From assembly GCA_050084515.1 (NCBI GenBank), contig CM114273.1:41540001-41604000 (forward strand): DNA of 64,000 nucleotides. Direction: 5' to 3'. Under the pieces are notes generated by a model, which was given only the letters and a program-made list of their open reading frames with translations, did no database searches and had not been told where the DNA came from. This stretch comes from Blasia pusilla (taxonomy: Eukaryota; Marchantiophyta; Marchantiopsida; Blasiales). Below are positions 10,372 to 22,717 of the stretch, in pieces; the first letter of the stretch is position 1, and every line of letters starts with the position of its first letter. Made by a program: the position numbers and the translations under genes.

Positions 10372-13223
10372 CTTTATATATATTATATACGTGCCATGTG
10401 TCAGGAATTCGCAAATTCAAAAAGACATGTGTTGACCTCTTAAGCTATCGCCATTTCATAGTGCTCCTCAAATAATAGTATAAATGAGTTAAGCATCTTG
10501 AAGATGTGTAATTTAAATTACCATCATTTCTCTTGCCTAGGGCATGAAGTAGTTTTATAGTAATTAAAAGTGGGAATAAATATGGTATCCCATATTTATT
10601 CCTATTATCAATCATGGGATTAGGTTACTAGTGGACTTTACAATTTTTTCAATCCTTCACCTTTAACAAAGCACCACAATTAGTATATATCGATTGTGGT
10701 CAAGAAAATTTCGAAGTGGATAGAGTTGGTTTTATTTCCTGAAAAAGCAAGTGAAGAGGTATCTTATGACTAGGAAATCAAGTTCTATGGGCATTTTCAA
10801 GTCTTGTGTGATTTATATTGAATGATCAGCCGAAGATAACACAAGATCATCATGAGATGGATGGTCTAGCAAGAGAGTAGTCCATATTGTGAAGAGAGGT
10901 TTGCACAATTAGGGTTTTTATCAAGGTCATCCAAGAGATTAGGATCTATAGTTATAGTGATTTGCGATGGCCTAGCCTGCTATTGCACACGCTGGTGTCG
11001 ATTTCCCTAGCTCTATGCCTACAGCTACCACAATTGTTACAACTTCGTCCCAGCCATGACCTGTCAGAACTCTGTCCAACCACGCTCCATCCCATCCTTC
11101 TCCGTCCGTCCGCGCTGTTGTGTCTGTCCTGTTATGTCAATTTTCTGCCCATCGTCACTTGTCGTTGTCGGCCGTCATATGCCTTTCCTTAGCCGGCAGT
11201 TGGGAGTAACGGTCGTCGAACCGCAGGTTTTACTTTGCCATCTTTTCTTTTCTAGTCGTCGACATCGCACATGCAATTTTCATCAACTATCAACCTTGTG
11301 TCCTAGAGAGCGGGATACGATACAAAGTTAGCAATCACCCATGATGCTTCATCAACATTGTCATGACTAGAGCAGCTGTTACGACATCCAGCGACGCACA
11401 TTAACCAGCCACAAGTACCGCCTAGCAATGACCGCTAACCTCTTGATTAATGGGGTCTGAGTTTCCTTTTTGTTATGCTATGCATAGTGATTGGTAGCCG
11501 CTCCACGATGATCGAATACTATGTGGTGGCGCCCGTAGCCACAACGCGCGCTGATTGCGGCACATGGCCGCACCGCACCTTCTGGATCGTAGAGCCGCAC
11601 CATCATGTTAGGATTTCACATAAAAATTTTTGTTGTTTCCTTCCAGTTTTTTAACTATGGTTAATTCTGCAAACTAAGGTTGGAAGTTTATCATAGTTAC
11701 AAGTCTCAATTAGTTTACTAGTTACCTCTTTAACTACTCTTGTGAGTTTTGGTTATGTTTAATTGTGCACATGGTGTGCTGGCCTGTTGTGTTGTCCTCC
11801 CCCTGTTGTCTTTCAGTGCATTTGTCTTTTTCGCTCATAATGTGTTGGCCTATTCTGTGTGTCTTTGGCCCTTCCACCTTGCCTTACCATGCAGTGGTCC
11901 CTTCTGCTGGTCTCTTGTAGGAAAATATTTAACTCCCCCTCTCTTCCCTTCTTCTTTGATTCACTTCTACTCCTGCCCTCTAAGGTTGTGGATTTTGAAA
12001 TTAGCTCCTACATACCTGAACCTGTGCTGGTGCCTTGATCAACTAAGAAGGAATGTGCGTTGGTGTGGAGAATGCTCCAAGTACCAATCTAGCACAAATT
12101 CCTGCATCTTGGTTTCAACCACCTCTCTTCAGGACTTGTGTATTCTAATAAGGTGTTGCTTTTCAAGCACCTAGTTCTCAATAGAAGTTGTAGACCAGTT
12201 CTACATGCAATCCATTTCAGTTTTGCTCTTTTCAGGTTTGTAAGTGATTACCCTCATGTACATGGTTCAGTGGAAGATCCTGTTGGGATCTACTATCTTT
12301 CTATCATTTTAAAGTTTTAAAAGTAGATCTGAGAGGAAGTAGAATTCTGATTTCAACACAGCACTCAGGCCCAAAGCGTGTATTGTTAATAGAGGAGGGT
12401 ATGCCACTATGTGCCACATTCCATCATTGAGTGTCATGCCGTTTGTAGTTGTTTTGTGCCTCCAGTGTTGCACCGTACTGTTGTACCCGCATGGCACATT
12501 GAGGAGGTTTGAGTATCGTCAGCAACAGGGAAGTACGACTTGCTGATTGGAGGAGTTTGTCTTTACGACCAACTTGGGTTTGAGTTTACAGTTGCTAAGG
12601 AGCAACATCGGCATTGTTTTAGGTTACATATTCTGGTCCTTTGCCCTACACATGTGAGGGATTTCTGGGTATTGGATAGTTATTTGGGATATTGGGTTTT
12701 GTGCGGATGCTAAGAGCATCACTGATGCATGTGGTTTAGGGGACATAGACGTGTGTGGGATATCCAGAGTTGAGGGAATGCAATGTCGATGAGATAATAG
12801 ATCAAATGATTTTCCGCACCACATCGCTTATTGCTGCACCATACACATCTTAGTGAGAGGGAGTGCATGTTGAGTGCCGCATGTTTAGACTGAGTGATTT
12901 AGTGATTACTTGCAAGATTGAGATTGATCTTGTAAGAGGACATGAGGGTTATCACGGCGTCCTTTCAGGACTTTGAGAGGCGAGATGGTAGAGCCTAGAG
13001 TAGCTCTAGAGGTTTTACGCGGAGTGGCAAGAGGTTTTGAGAGTCTCCATGTGAGGGACCGCCTCAACCTCCTTCTATGTCATCATCAAATGAGGAGGAG
13101 AGCATAGACAATTTTGTTAGTGCTTCACCGCACACGTTGAGTGATCCCATCCCTTGGGCGTATAAGATGGACAACTAGAGTAGAGGATCACATAGATTTT
13201 TGGGAGTTGTGGGTACTATATAA
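10372..13223. other. Gene-free stretch, no homology recognised
   Basis: Nearly 3 kb without a recognisable gene. Pyrimidine-rich tracts give chance open frames at 10962-11331 and 11749-12174 with leucine-rich hydrophobic translations, but no conserved motif supports them as genes. Confidence 0.4.
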
Positions 13224-13505
13224 TTGCATGACTTCATCGCGAAGTTTAGAAGTTGGTGCAATTCCCAGCGGGCTAGGAACTCTAGAGAGTTCAACCCGTT
13301 CATAACATGGAATGAAATGTTCCCACACTTAGACGGCGTTCCCATGGATAGTTACCATGAGTTTTCCCAGAGATACGCACATGAGATTGAGGCCTGGAGA
13401 CACTACTATGACCCACACTACGTTTCATGGATGAAATCATTTCTAGATGAGAAGAAGGAGCTAGATAAGGCTACTTCTTCTGCTACTAGTGAAATGCTAG
13501 GATGA
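13224..13505 (+). CDS. Unidentified 93-residue open frame, probably a transposon fragment
   Basis: The predicted peptide has a protein-like, aromatic and charged composition (FITWNEMFPHLDG, SFLDEKKELDKA) and ends in a normal stop. The frame stays readable upstream for some distance apart from a few stops, so it looks like the surviving part of a longer decayed frame. It lies about 400 bp before the hAT transposase relic on the same strand and may belong to that element or to another retroelement. I recognise no domain. Confidence 0.3.
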   Translation: MHDFIAKFRSWCNSQRARNSREFNPFITWNEMFPHLDGVPMDSYHEFSQRYAHEIEAWRHYYDPHYVSWMKSFLDEKKELDKATSSATSEMLG

Positions 13506-13919
13506 TTTGGATTAGAGTTTTTGTATTGTCCAATCAGGTTTGTCCTAGGTTCAACAAGAATGAAAGATTTTCCCACAGTTGCTTCTCCTCAGCTTTCGTG
13601 ATCTTCCCTTGGCCACAGATACCCAGCAGTTGTTCACAAATTTTGGGTTCCTTAGGAGACTACCAGTTTGAGCTTTTTCTGGACCCTCCTCAAGATTGAT
13701 TGGAGTAGAGCCATGCGGTTCTCCAACCACGAACAAGATTACCCATGCATGGAATGCTTCTGGTCACTAGTAGTCTAGGTACATAAGATTGGGTGAAGAG
13801 TATTGGCAGCAACAAAGGTGAAGGATTACTTAGATCCTAGTTATAATTCGTTGTGCACCACTCCTCGAGCACCACTCTACTTTGTAAATATATGGGGAAG
13901 GTGAAGGAAAAGGTGGATG

Positions 13920-15598
13920 GCATATTGGATAATTTGTGTTTGGGGGTCACGATCATCATGATTCTTGGACCAATGTGAGGAGTGAGTCTCTAGTGAATGT
14001 CATGGTCTCATATCCATAAGGGGAGATCATAATTGAGTCGATAGACACCAAGGAGGAATCCCAAATTATTGAATGATTGGCAAGTCACATAGAGAAGACC
14101 ATCATGCGCCATCGGTCCAAAGAATGTGTTACAACTTGTGACAGACAATGCTAGCAATGAGCGAGCAACAGGGAAACTTATCCCAGTAACGTTTTCTCAT
14201 ATTCTTTGGGGTAGATATGTATCATATTCTCTTGATCTAGTTTGCGAAGAATGGGGTAAATGGCCTTGGATGGATAGAATTTTTGCACAAGCTTGTGAGA
14301 TGGTAGTATTTGTTAAGACTAGAACTTGAGTGATGGCCAAATTCATGAAAACCAATCGAGCGAAGAGAGAATTGTTGCTTCCTACAAACACACGCTTTGG
14401 AAAAAACTTTATCATATTGGGACGTGTCTTAGAATTGAGGGAGGCGTTCCATGCCATGGTTGCCACAAATGCTTTTAGGAAATATTTCAATGGGAGGGAT
14501 GTGAGGCAAAGGGAGAAGGCACGAGAGATTGAGACTATTATGGCCAATCATAATTTTTGGAAAGAAGATGAGGACTTTTTTTTTGTGGCTTTGCCAACTA
14601 TTATTCTGTTGAGAGAGTGTGATGGTCATAAACCAATGAAAGGGCGTATTTATCCCCATATATTTGAGATAATGGAAGACACTCGTTATTTTCCTATAAC
14701 TCCATGGCCCGGTGTGGGTGGAAGGCGTTATGGTTTTTTTTTGTAACAACGTCTAGAGCTAAGGAAATGGTTGATGTTATTTCTAGGCGGTGGGCACTTA
14801 TCCAAATAAGTTACATGCAATTATGCTATATTTTGACCCCTTATAATCTTCTTGATAGTGTTCTAGATGTCACTTCAAATTCCAAGTGCATGAGAGATTT
14901 CAAACAATATCTGAAACTTTATGCAAAGGGGGTGCATGGCCTCAATGCCACCGAGGCTAATTCTTATCTAGGTACTTTTTTGCAAGAGTTGGGCAACATT
15001 GTGAACCTAGGAACTATTTGTTGATGAGTTTGGTATGGAAGTTTTCGATTCACTTACCCCCTCTGATTGGTGGAGCATGCACGGTCAAGATGCACCAACA
15101 TTGCGCCCTATGGCTAAGTCCATATTAGCATAAGTGGTTTCTTCCTCTTCAGCGGAGAGAAATTCAAGAAGTTATGGTTTTATCCACAACAAGCATAGGA
15201 ATAAATTGACCAACAAGCGTGCTAGGGATGTGGTGTACATCTACACAAACTCAAGGAATGTATACATGGGTGTTTCGTAGAAATCAAGACAAGCACTGTT
15301 GCATGAGCAATACTTTTGTGAAAGGAATGGACAAGAACAAGCTAGAAGGGTTATAGAAGATGGTAGTGAGTCCATTTTACAAGCAAGAAAGCATGATGAT
15401 AAGCATGAAGATAACCTCCACTCGCAAGATCAGGGCCTAGAGGATGTGGCTGTGTTATGTGGAATATATGGCACCAAAGGGACGCAGGATTCTCATATCG
15501 ACGAAACTAAAAAATTTGACTCAGAGGGGCTTGGAAGAGACGAAGATGATTATGTAATGGAATATTGGATTCAAGAGCACGAGGAAAAGAAACAATGA
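13920..15598 (+). pseudogene. hAT-superfamily transposase relic (DUF659 plus hAT dimerisation domain)
   Basis: Broken frames on the plus strand keep the order of a plant hAT transposase of the DUF659 type. DSWTNVRSESLVNVM (about 13960-14010) and LQLVTDNASNERATGKL (about 14128-14180) mark the DUF659/RNase H-like region. A helical middle part follows (14330-15024). The C-terminal dimerisation block contains PSDWWSMHGQDAPTL, SSSSAERN and FIHNKHRNKLTNKRA (about 15060-15235). In-frame stops and shifts interrupt it, for example a TAA before VVSSSSAERN, so it cannot make a full transposase. The acidic open frame 15299-15598 probably continues the C-terminal tail. The BED zinc finger expected at the N terminus was not found, nor were convincing terminal inverted repeats. 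Confidence 0.82.
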
Positions 15599-16070
15599 AG
15601 GACCTCCATCTAAGCGAATCTACCCAGCACTTTTGCTAACACAACCTACGACCCTCGGATTAGTGCATCGTGGGAATTGAAATTTATTCCACTAAGTCTA
15701 GTGAACCTATGAGGGATTCTCCTCCACAATCTTTGAATGTTGAAAGAGTGGACTTAGTAGATGAACCTAATGTCAAACGGGTTGGTAAATAGTTGTAGCA
15801 AACTTGTTTTTTAAAGACTATTGTAAGAATGTCATTTTGCAGACATTCCTTTTTGTAACATTCTTGCTAATAAAGCAATGATTTTTACATTGATGATCAA
15901 ATTGGAAAGTATCATTTTGGGGAGACAAGATTTTATTGCACGTTTAGTTTCAAAAATATATTCTATGCAAGTTATAAAAAGACCAAGGGCACAATAGTTT
16001 CATATCGAGTTATGTTTTGTGGGGGAAAATGCTTGATCCATCAGCCAACCCATCTTTTGCTAAAAGATTT

Positions 16071-16985
16071 AATGGCGCGCGTCATTTTTTATCATTTTTT
16101 TACTTAACATTTTCTTAGCTTTTGGTCACAACTTTGTTTTGCTAGAAAATTTTCAAGAGAGCTAGATACATTATGGGGATCAAGTATGCTAAATTTCCTC
16201 TCAATATGAGATATTTGGATAAGATGGAAAGTGAAAAGATCCTCTTTTCATTGAAGGTTTAATGGCACGGGTCCCAAAATAAGTTAACAATTTTTGAGCT
16301 TTTGGTCACATCTCCATTTTGCTTAAAACTTTGCAAGAGAGCTACATCCATTGTGGGGATTAGATGTACCAACTTTCAGCTCTATACGAGATACTTGGAA
16401 AAGATGGAAAATGAAAAGATCATATTTTTATTGAACGTTTAATGGCACGAGTCCAAAAATGACTTCGTAATTTTTGAGCTTATGGTCACAATTTCATTTT
16501 TCTTGAAAATTTTCAAGAGAGGTAGATACCCTTGGGGATAAAGTGTACCAAATTTCAATTGTAGATGAGATACTTGGACAAAATGGAAAATCAAAAGATC
16601 TTCTTTTAATTAAAGGTTTAATGGCGCAAGTCAAAAAATGAGTTAACAATTTTTGAGCTTTTGGTCACAACTATATTTTTCTTGAAACTTTTTGAAATAG
16701 GTACATACACCCTAGGGATCAAGTACACCAAATTTTAGCTCTATATGAGATCTTTGAACAAGATAGAAAATGAGAAGACCATATTTTCATTAAAGGTTTA
16801 ATGATGCAAGTCAAAAAATGAGTCAACAAGTTTTGAGCTTTTGGTCACAACTCCATTTTTATTCAAACTTTGCAAGACATGTACATTCACCATGAGAATC
16901 AAATGCACCAAATTTGAGCTCTATATGAGATCCTTGGACAAGATGGAAAGTGAAAGGACCTTCTTTTCATTGAAGGTTTAATGTA
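16071..16985. repeat. ~180-bp tandem array, five copies
   Basis: The unit start aatgg(c/t) recurs at 16071, 16261, 16441, 16620, 16800 and 16980, giving periods of 190, 180, 179, 180 and 180 bp. Each unit contains ttttgagcttttggtcacaa, a cttgaaactttgcaag-like stretch and a tatatgagat.cttggacaag stretch. Copies are diverged by scattered substitutions. The array ends where a copia-like LTR begins. Open frames are short, so it looks like non-coding satellite or tandemly repeated retroelement sequence. Confidence 0.9.
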
Positions 16986-17349
16986 ACCATCCTTTATTAG
17001 TCATAGTTAAGTTAGAGTCTATGACATGTAGCGCATAAGTGGAAAAGAAGCAACCAAAAAGATAAAAAGACAAAAAAGCATGAGATAAAGATGAGACTGG
17101 GGCCATAGGTTGGTGAAAAGTAAAATAAGGATGAGGTTGAGGAAGATAAGGTAGGAACATTAGAGTCCAAAGAAGATCCTTTTCCGCTATGAGAATCAAA
17201 TACGTGACATAAAGATAGATAGAGCTCACTTGTCTTCATTGTATCGATCTCTAAGTATATAAGGAAGAGGAGAGGCCTTGAGGGGCATTTTACCTTTGAG
17301 CAACTCTAGAGTGGTTATGTGAGCTGGAGAGTTATAATGGTATCACAAC
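16982..17349 (+). mobile_element. Probable copia 5' LTR and primer-binding site
   Basis: The sequence at 17338-17349 (tggtatcacaac, followed by aaggttgctc) closely resembles the initiator-methionine tRNA primer-binding site (TGGTATCAGAGC) that follows the 5' LTR of plant copia elements. A TATA-like motif (gtatataag) lies at about 17254. The LTR may start TGTAACCATCC at 16982, exactly where the 180-bp array ends. The expected CA at its 3' end is not preserved, and no gag was recognised downstream, so the boundaries are approximate. Confidence 0.5.
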
Positions 17350-18539
17350 AAGGTTGCTCTTCAAACGAGAGTGGATTATCCCTCTTGGAAGGATGACCAA
17401 GTAATGATACAATGTTGAGAGTTACAAAGGTTTATCAAAGGCTGGCTGTGGCTATTGAGCTGCAAGTGGAGCAAGGGGAAAGGGTTGTTTTATAAGTAAT
17501 GGATGGAGGGAGGGCAAGAGTGACTCCTAATTTTCCATTTCTAATTCGAGTCATCATCAAAATCTTATGTGTAGATAGACATTGCTTTACAAGATACCTC
17601 GTATATCACTTTGGTAAATTTTTCATAATATAAGTGATGGAGTCTCGCTTCCCGATGATCCTCCCTATTGTTACATATGATTGACCAAGTCCAAGAATTA
17701 GCGTAAGACGTTGCTTCGACCAAAAATATTGTTCTTCTTGTTCGACCAAATAACCTTTTGGCCTAAACACAAAGCATGGATTTCTCCCCTTTATGTCTAG
17801 CCAAGGGTATATCATAACACTCCATTTAATTTGCAACCAATTAAACACAATGCAAAAATGGTCCACCCTTCATTGTAAATTAATAAAAAAATCTATTCAT
17901 TTGGAAATTTTTGAAAGAAAAAATATCAAATGAAAAGAAATTTTATTCTAATAGAAAATTATGCTAAAATTATACATTATAGCATACAATCATAACTATA
18001 GTCCCATAAATCCGATCTCTTATTTTGAAATCATGAAATTTTTTAAGGACTATGCATAAGCATCCAAAGGAAACTCTTGTAATTATATCAGTGGGATGGA
18101 GTCTACTCATTTAAAATAAGTATCATCAACCATATTGTTTAGAAAGAAGTATTGCTAACTTCAATAATACAAGCAAAGAGGGAAGAAATGTAAAGCTTTA
18201 CTTTTTCCTATTATTGATATGGGATTTGTAAATAAGATTTTGATTTTAAAAGTGCAAGTTTTAAGAATAAAATTAGGTAAGGGATTTGCAAAGATAAGAC
18301 GTGAGATAACTTTTGATGTGTCAAGCTAATACACCATGATATACAACTTCTCCTAAAAAATAGCAAACCAACAAGCTTAGGTTAGGGTAAGCACCCCCAT
18401 GAACCATTGAATGGGGAACATAGTCCCAACCTACAAACAGACAATAAGCAGAATGTCTCCTATTTCAAAGATCCTCCATTGTGCATGTATCTCTCAAATC
18501 CTCTCTTTCTTAAATTTTAAATTAAAGCACACACTCACT
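17350..18539. other. AT-rich gene-free stretch
   Basis: No recognised coding sequence. An 86-codon open frame on the minus strand (17606-17866) has no known motif. It may include decayed interior of the copia-like element starting at 16982. Confidence 0.4.
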
Positions 18540-18780
18540 TTCCATAGCGTTATCTAATGTCAAACCCAACCCACCCTCATAGTGGGAGACTTGGGTTACT
18601 CACAAGGCAAAGCAAGATGCACCATGGTTCCATCACATCGTGATAGGAGGTTCAACAAAGAAGGAATGAGCTCTTCAAGCTCTCTTTCCTTTGACATGTC
18701 CTCTCTCCCTTCCTTAAACTCTCTCTCCGCATGTCACACTCTTTCCTCTTAAACTATGATAGTATATCAAGGGAATTTTC
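18540..18780. repeat. Dispersed repeat shared with 41330-41510
   Basis: The stretch with aatgtcaaacccaaccca, gagacttgggtta, ggttcaacaaag and gaatgag(c/a)tct appears in the same order and orientation at about 41330-41470, with many substitutions. It is probably part of an unclassified LTR. Confidence 0.6.
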
Positions 18781-19467
18781 CAAAATAGAAAGCCAACGAA
18801 GCCAAAAATAGGGAACTTACTTGAAGGTGAGTTTCCTATTTTAGTAACTTCAGGTAAGTTCCTCAAAATTGCTCTTCATGAGCAAAGGGGTAACCTACAC
18901 ACTAATATTACCCTCCCCTTCATAAGGTTGTCCTTGACCTAATGGCATCAACATCCAACCTCCCTAGATACGCAGCCTGACTACTCTCTACTTGACTACA
19001 AAAGACGTGATAGATAAAAATTGAATGCCTGCAAATCTTGACAAGGAAATAAGAGAGATTGCAAGGGTGCCATGTCGGTTCATCATATTTATTCCAACAA
19101 TCCCCAATTTTGGTTTACATATGATAACAATTGTATGGAATGGATAGAGATATGGAAATCCCTTCTGTTACAATGAATTACACGCAAGATATTGGGAAAT
19201 ACTTTAGTAGATCCTTACAATAGAAAGTGTTTTGACACTTTCCTTAAGGGAAAATAGACGTTATTTCAATGTTTCTACAAGTTATGTCTTCTATGAATTT
19301 TTTCCATTTTAAATTATACAATTCATAAAGGATATAAGAAATATTTTTAATATGTCATAATAAGAATGGTAGTTAAAAATAAATTAACTAAAGAGGGTCC
19401 TATGAATTGTAGGGAAAATTTTAATAGCCTTCCACAAATTACCATTTGACACTTGTTATGTATAAAT

Positions 19468-19513
19468 GGGTAGAGGTGATGGTATTGACGGATCAATACC
19501 ATCACCTCGACCC
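19468..19513. repeat. 21-bp near-perfect palindrome with 4-nt loop
   Basis: Arms 19468-19488 and 19493-19513 pair at 20 of 21 positions around the loop cgga. The inner 16 bp on each side (gaggtgatggtattga) are perfect. No gene is nearby. Confidence 0.9.
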
Positions 19514-19975
19514 ATCAACCAACTCCCATGGTGTTTTCCTCAAAGACTACAAGATCTTTGTCCATAGCTTCAATCCCTCTAGATTCTCTATTATCTGCAT
19601 AAATCCATTGATAGATGTACCACAATAGAGGATTCTAGTTATATTTTGACTTCCAAGAAGTCTTCACCATATCTGCATATTGTATAACCACGTACCCATC
19701 ATGTATAAATCTCTATGCCTTTTTTAATGCTCTTTGCAATAAAGTCAAAATACAATGAGAAGCCTCTACTCCATGGTGCGTAGTAGCTCTATCATCTCTA
19801 GAAACATCCAAATCTAGACAATTCTATATCTTACATTCGATGTTTCACTCAACTTGATAGAATATATTGCTTCTAGTCTCAATCTTCCACATCATGGATT
19901 AAGAGACATTTCAGCTAAAGCTTAGTACATCTCTTGGTCCTTATTAGTGCTATTGGATAATGTCCATCCTTGCTA

Positions 19976-20509
19976 ATCCCTTCCTAGAATCCACATTGAT
20001 TTGGGTTTTCCACCCTCCCCCTAAATTTGGGAAAGAAACGTTCGGGCCATTCTTTTTGGCCTTCAACCCAACACCCTGTATAGTCATTTTCAGATAGTTT
20101 CTCAACTTTTGCTTGTGCATTTGCTTGAGATCTTACGTGCATTGGAACCGGCTTTGCATAAGCTTTCCGACATCATCTTACTTGTCCCAAACACATCTCG
20201 GGACTAAAATTTATGGTCCAAAATACATTCAAAACCTCAAACGCTTGTCACGTTCCAAATGCAGTTCTCACCTCCTTGGCAACCACTCTTTCACATTCAA
20301 CTTCTCTCAAGTCTTGGTTCACGTTTGGTTTAGGTTTTCTAGTCGTGACGATAAACGCATGAAACACTCAACCTTATTCATGTCTTATTTCTTGTGTCTC
20401 TCGTGTCTCTTCTAAGAGACATCTCCAACACGCAAACCATCCTAGCATGAGCCTGCTAGAATTCTGATGTTCCGCGTGGCACTCGTTCGGTCATGACAAT
20501 AACTCAACT
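19976..20509 (-). mobile_element. Truncated ~1-kb family Z LTR (copy B)
   Basis: This inverted copy keeps roughly half of the family Z LTR: it matches 38720-39206 closely, including ccaaatgcagttctcacc and ggactaaaatttatggtcc. The other half is missing. The right end is degenerate (cggtcatgacaa), near 20509. The open frame 20113-20415 is LTR sequence, not a gene. Confidence 0.75.
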
Positions 20510-21977
20510 CTAGCATTTACCTCTTCAACACCTCCCTTAGCATTAACTTTGTCGAACATATACAAGAAAGATGTGCATGTGAATCCACACTCGTTATATC
20601 TAATAATATGGTCAATCTAATCCATGCTCAAACCTTGTCATGTTGATTCTCACGTTTCTAGAGAGGATAGATCTAGTCTGAAATAGGATAAGCAAGCACA
20701 ACATTTGGAGCATAACATTAATAAGGGTGAGCAAGTACTAGATTAGCTTACAACCATGAATATAGTGTCATCATTATTGGAGGCATCTCAACACCATATT
20801 TTGGGCTCAATGCTAAATTTGAAAAAGAATTGATACAAAGTTTTAGTCTTACAATGAATGAGATCTTGACCTTGTTTTCGTGTTTGACAAGTGACTTCAA
20901 AATCACTTGCCATTGCCTAAGAAGACAATGGAAGAGTAACATTCAATAATTGGGTTTGAAAGGATTTACATAAGCTATTCTCATCAAGTATGCAACATAT
21001 GAGTAACCTAAAAGACCAAAGGATTTATTTTAAACCTGTTCATGATATCACACTAATCAACAACCCTACATGTTCAAGGTCATGGTGAGAGGAGGGATTT
21101 ATGCTGAGTTTGTAAATGATTCAAGGACATGGAGAGGGCTTTCATTCCAAATAGCAAAGACTCGGTTCCAGTAAGACTAATCGAGATATCTCACAAGGAA
21201 TATATATATTGTCCAAACTGAATATGCCCGCCAAGTGAATGAATGAATAAATAGAGAACTGCACCAGTGACATAAATTAATATTAGAGTGTATGGTAGGC
21301 TCAGTCCGGAAAGCTTCTTTCTTATCATATGACATTATTCTTCAGTTAGTCTCCTAACCAACTACTATCCATCAATCAAATTGGAAGATGGATAGGAGAC
21401 ATACTTTGGGACATTACCCTGCAAAAGAGATCAATTTTCCACAACTGAAGAGTTTTGCGGCATGGGTGTTGAAGGACTCCCCTGGGGGTTTCAAAGAGGG
21501 ATGTATTGACCAGAACATATTTTAAGGGGTAGAGGAGAGGATGATTTAGATCCATTTTTGCACTAGGGGGTCAACTGAATCAAAATCTTTTAGTGAGAGA
21601 AGGCACTTGAAGAAATAGAAAGTGGAAAGACTTTGACTCAGTTGGACCCCTTCAGTTACCATTTCTCTACCTTCAAGGGCATAGCACCAAGGTACCATTG
21701 GCCGCCACAAAAGATTTCTAAAAAGTCGATCTTGGTGTATTACAAAGACCAGTCAACAGATTCTATAAGCACAGGCATTAGGCCCCATTCAGGTGGCCTT
21801 GAAACAATTGAAGATTTGCAAATGTGAACTCGTGAGAAGCACATTAACTAGTATAGAGTTTTCAGTCCTGCCATTCCGATCTACCATCCACTATGGTTTA
21901 TGTGCGGTGCACATGTTGAAAACAATCCTATGATATTCAGAAATTGTTGTGCATGCTTACATACAATTCTCTGACAT
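20510..21977. other. Gene-free stretch
   Basis: No recognisable gene or repeat. A 64-codon open frame at 21633-21827 (+) has no known motif. Confidence 0.4.
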
Positions 21978-22640
21978 TCAGATATATTTTAAAAATGAAC
22001 ACATGTCAGGAAATGCAATGACAGGCTGACCAGGGTCCTCTGCACAGATTTGACAGTTTCCATTCAGCTGAGAAGAGAGAAAACAGGAACCTTCTGCAGT
22101 GTCTCTTTGAGTTTCCCTTTCACAGTTTCCAGAATCGATGTCTGCATTGGATTCCGGCATGCACCTACCAAGTAATAATGGCAGACAAGGGGAGGCCTGG
22201 GGGACATTTGCCAACAGCACACTCAAGCGTTAGTTCTTGGAGCACGCCAGTTTCTTCAACCCACTCTGATGGAAGAGGTCAATTACAAATCGCTGAGTTT
22301 CATGAAATTGTCCATCTCTGCTACTTCCAATTTCTACTATTTCACATTCCAAGCAAAATGCGCTCCTGTTAACATCCAACAAAGCCAGATCTACCGGCAG
22401 CTGAAGTCCTACATCCTTTTGAGTCATGCCAGTGCAGCATGTATTCTGCGTTGCGTTCACTCTCCATTGTCATCAGCTGGTCATACCATACCTGACCAAT
22501 TCCCCTCATTTGTGGGGAGGAAACCAGTTCAGTCATGAAACAACAGAGCATGTGGCAAACAATCTACAAGGTCATCAGAATTATGAGATGGAGAGAAGAT
22601 TCACCACAAATTGCAGCTTGTGAGTTGGCACTCTTACGTG
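21978..22640 (-). other. Coding-like but unassigned sequence 3' of the QUA2-like gene
   Basis: The composition shifts to that of the adjacent genic island. Minus-strand frames of 60-82 codons (22369-22551, 22230-22460 and 21978-22226) follow one another with protein-like translations (for example QVWYDQLMTMESE and CFLSSQLNGNCQICAEDP), but in different frames and without clear splice sites. It could be a decayed gene fragment or exons of an unrecognised gene. I identify no domain. Confidence 0.3.
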
Positions 22641-22717
22641 CAAAAACTGCAGCATTTTCCCATAATTTCTCACCACAGTTTTAGATTATACATTGAAGTT
22701 CAACTAGGTGAGGGGTA

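Noticed and set aside
10962-12174. Possible membrane-protein genes from hydrophobic open frames
   Set aside because: They arise from pyrimidine-rich sequence, lack any conserved motif, and overlap one another in different frames.
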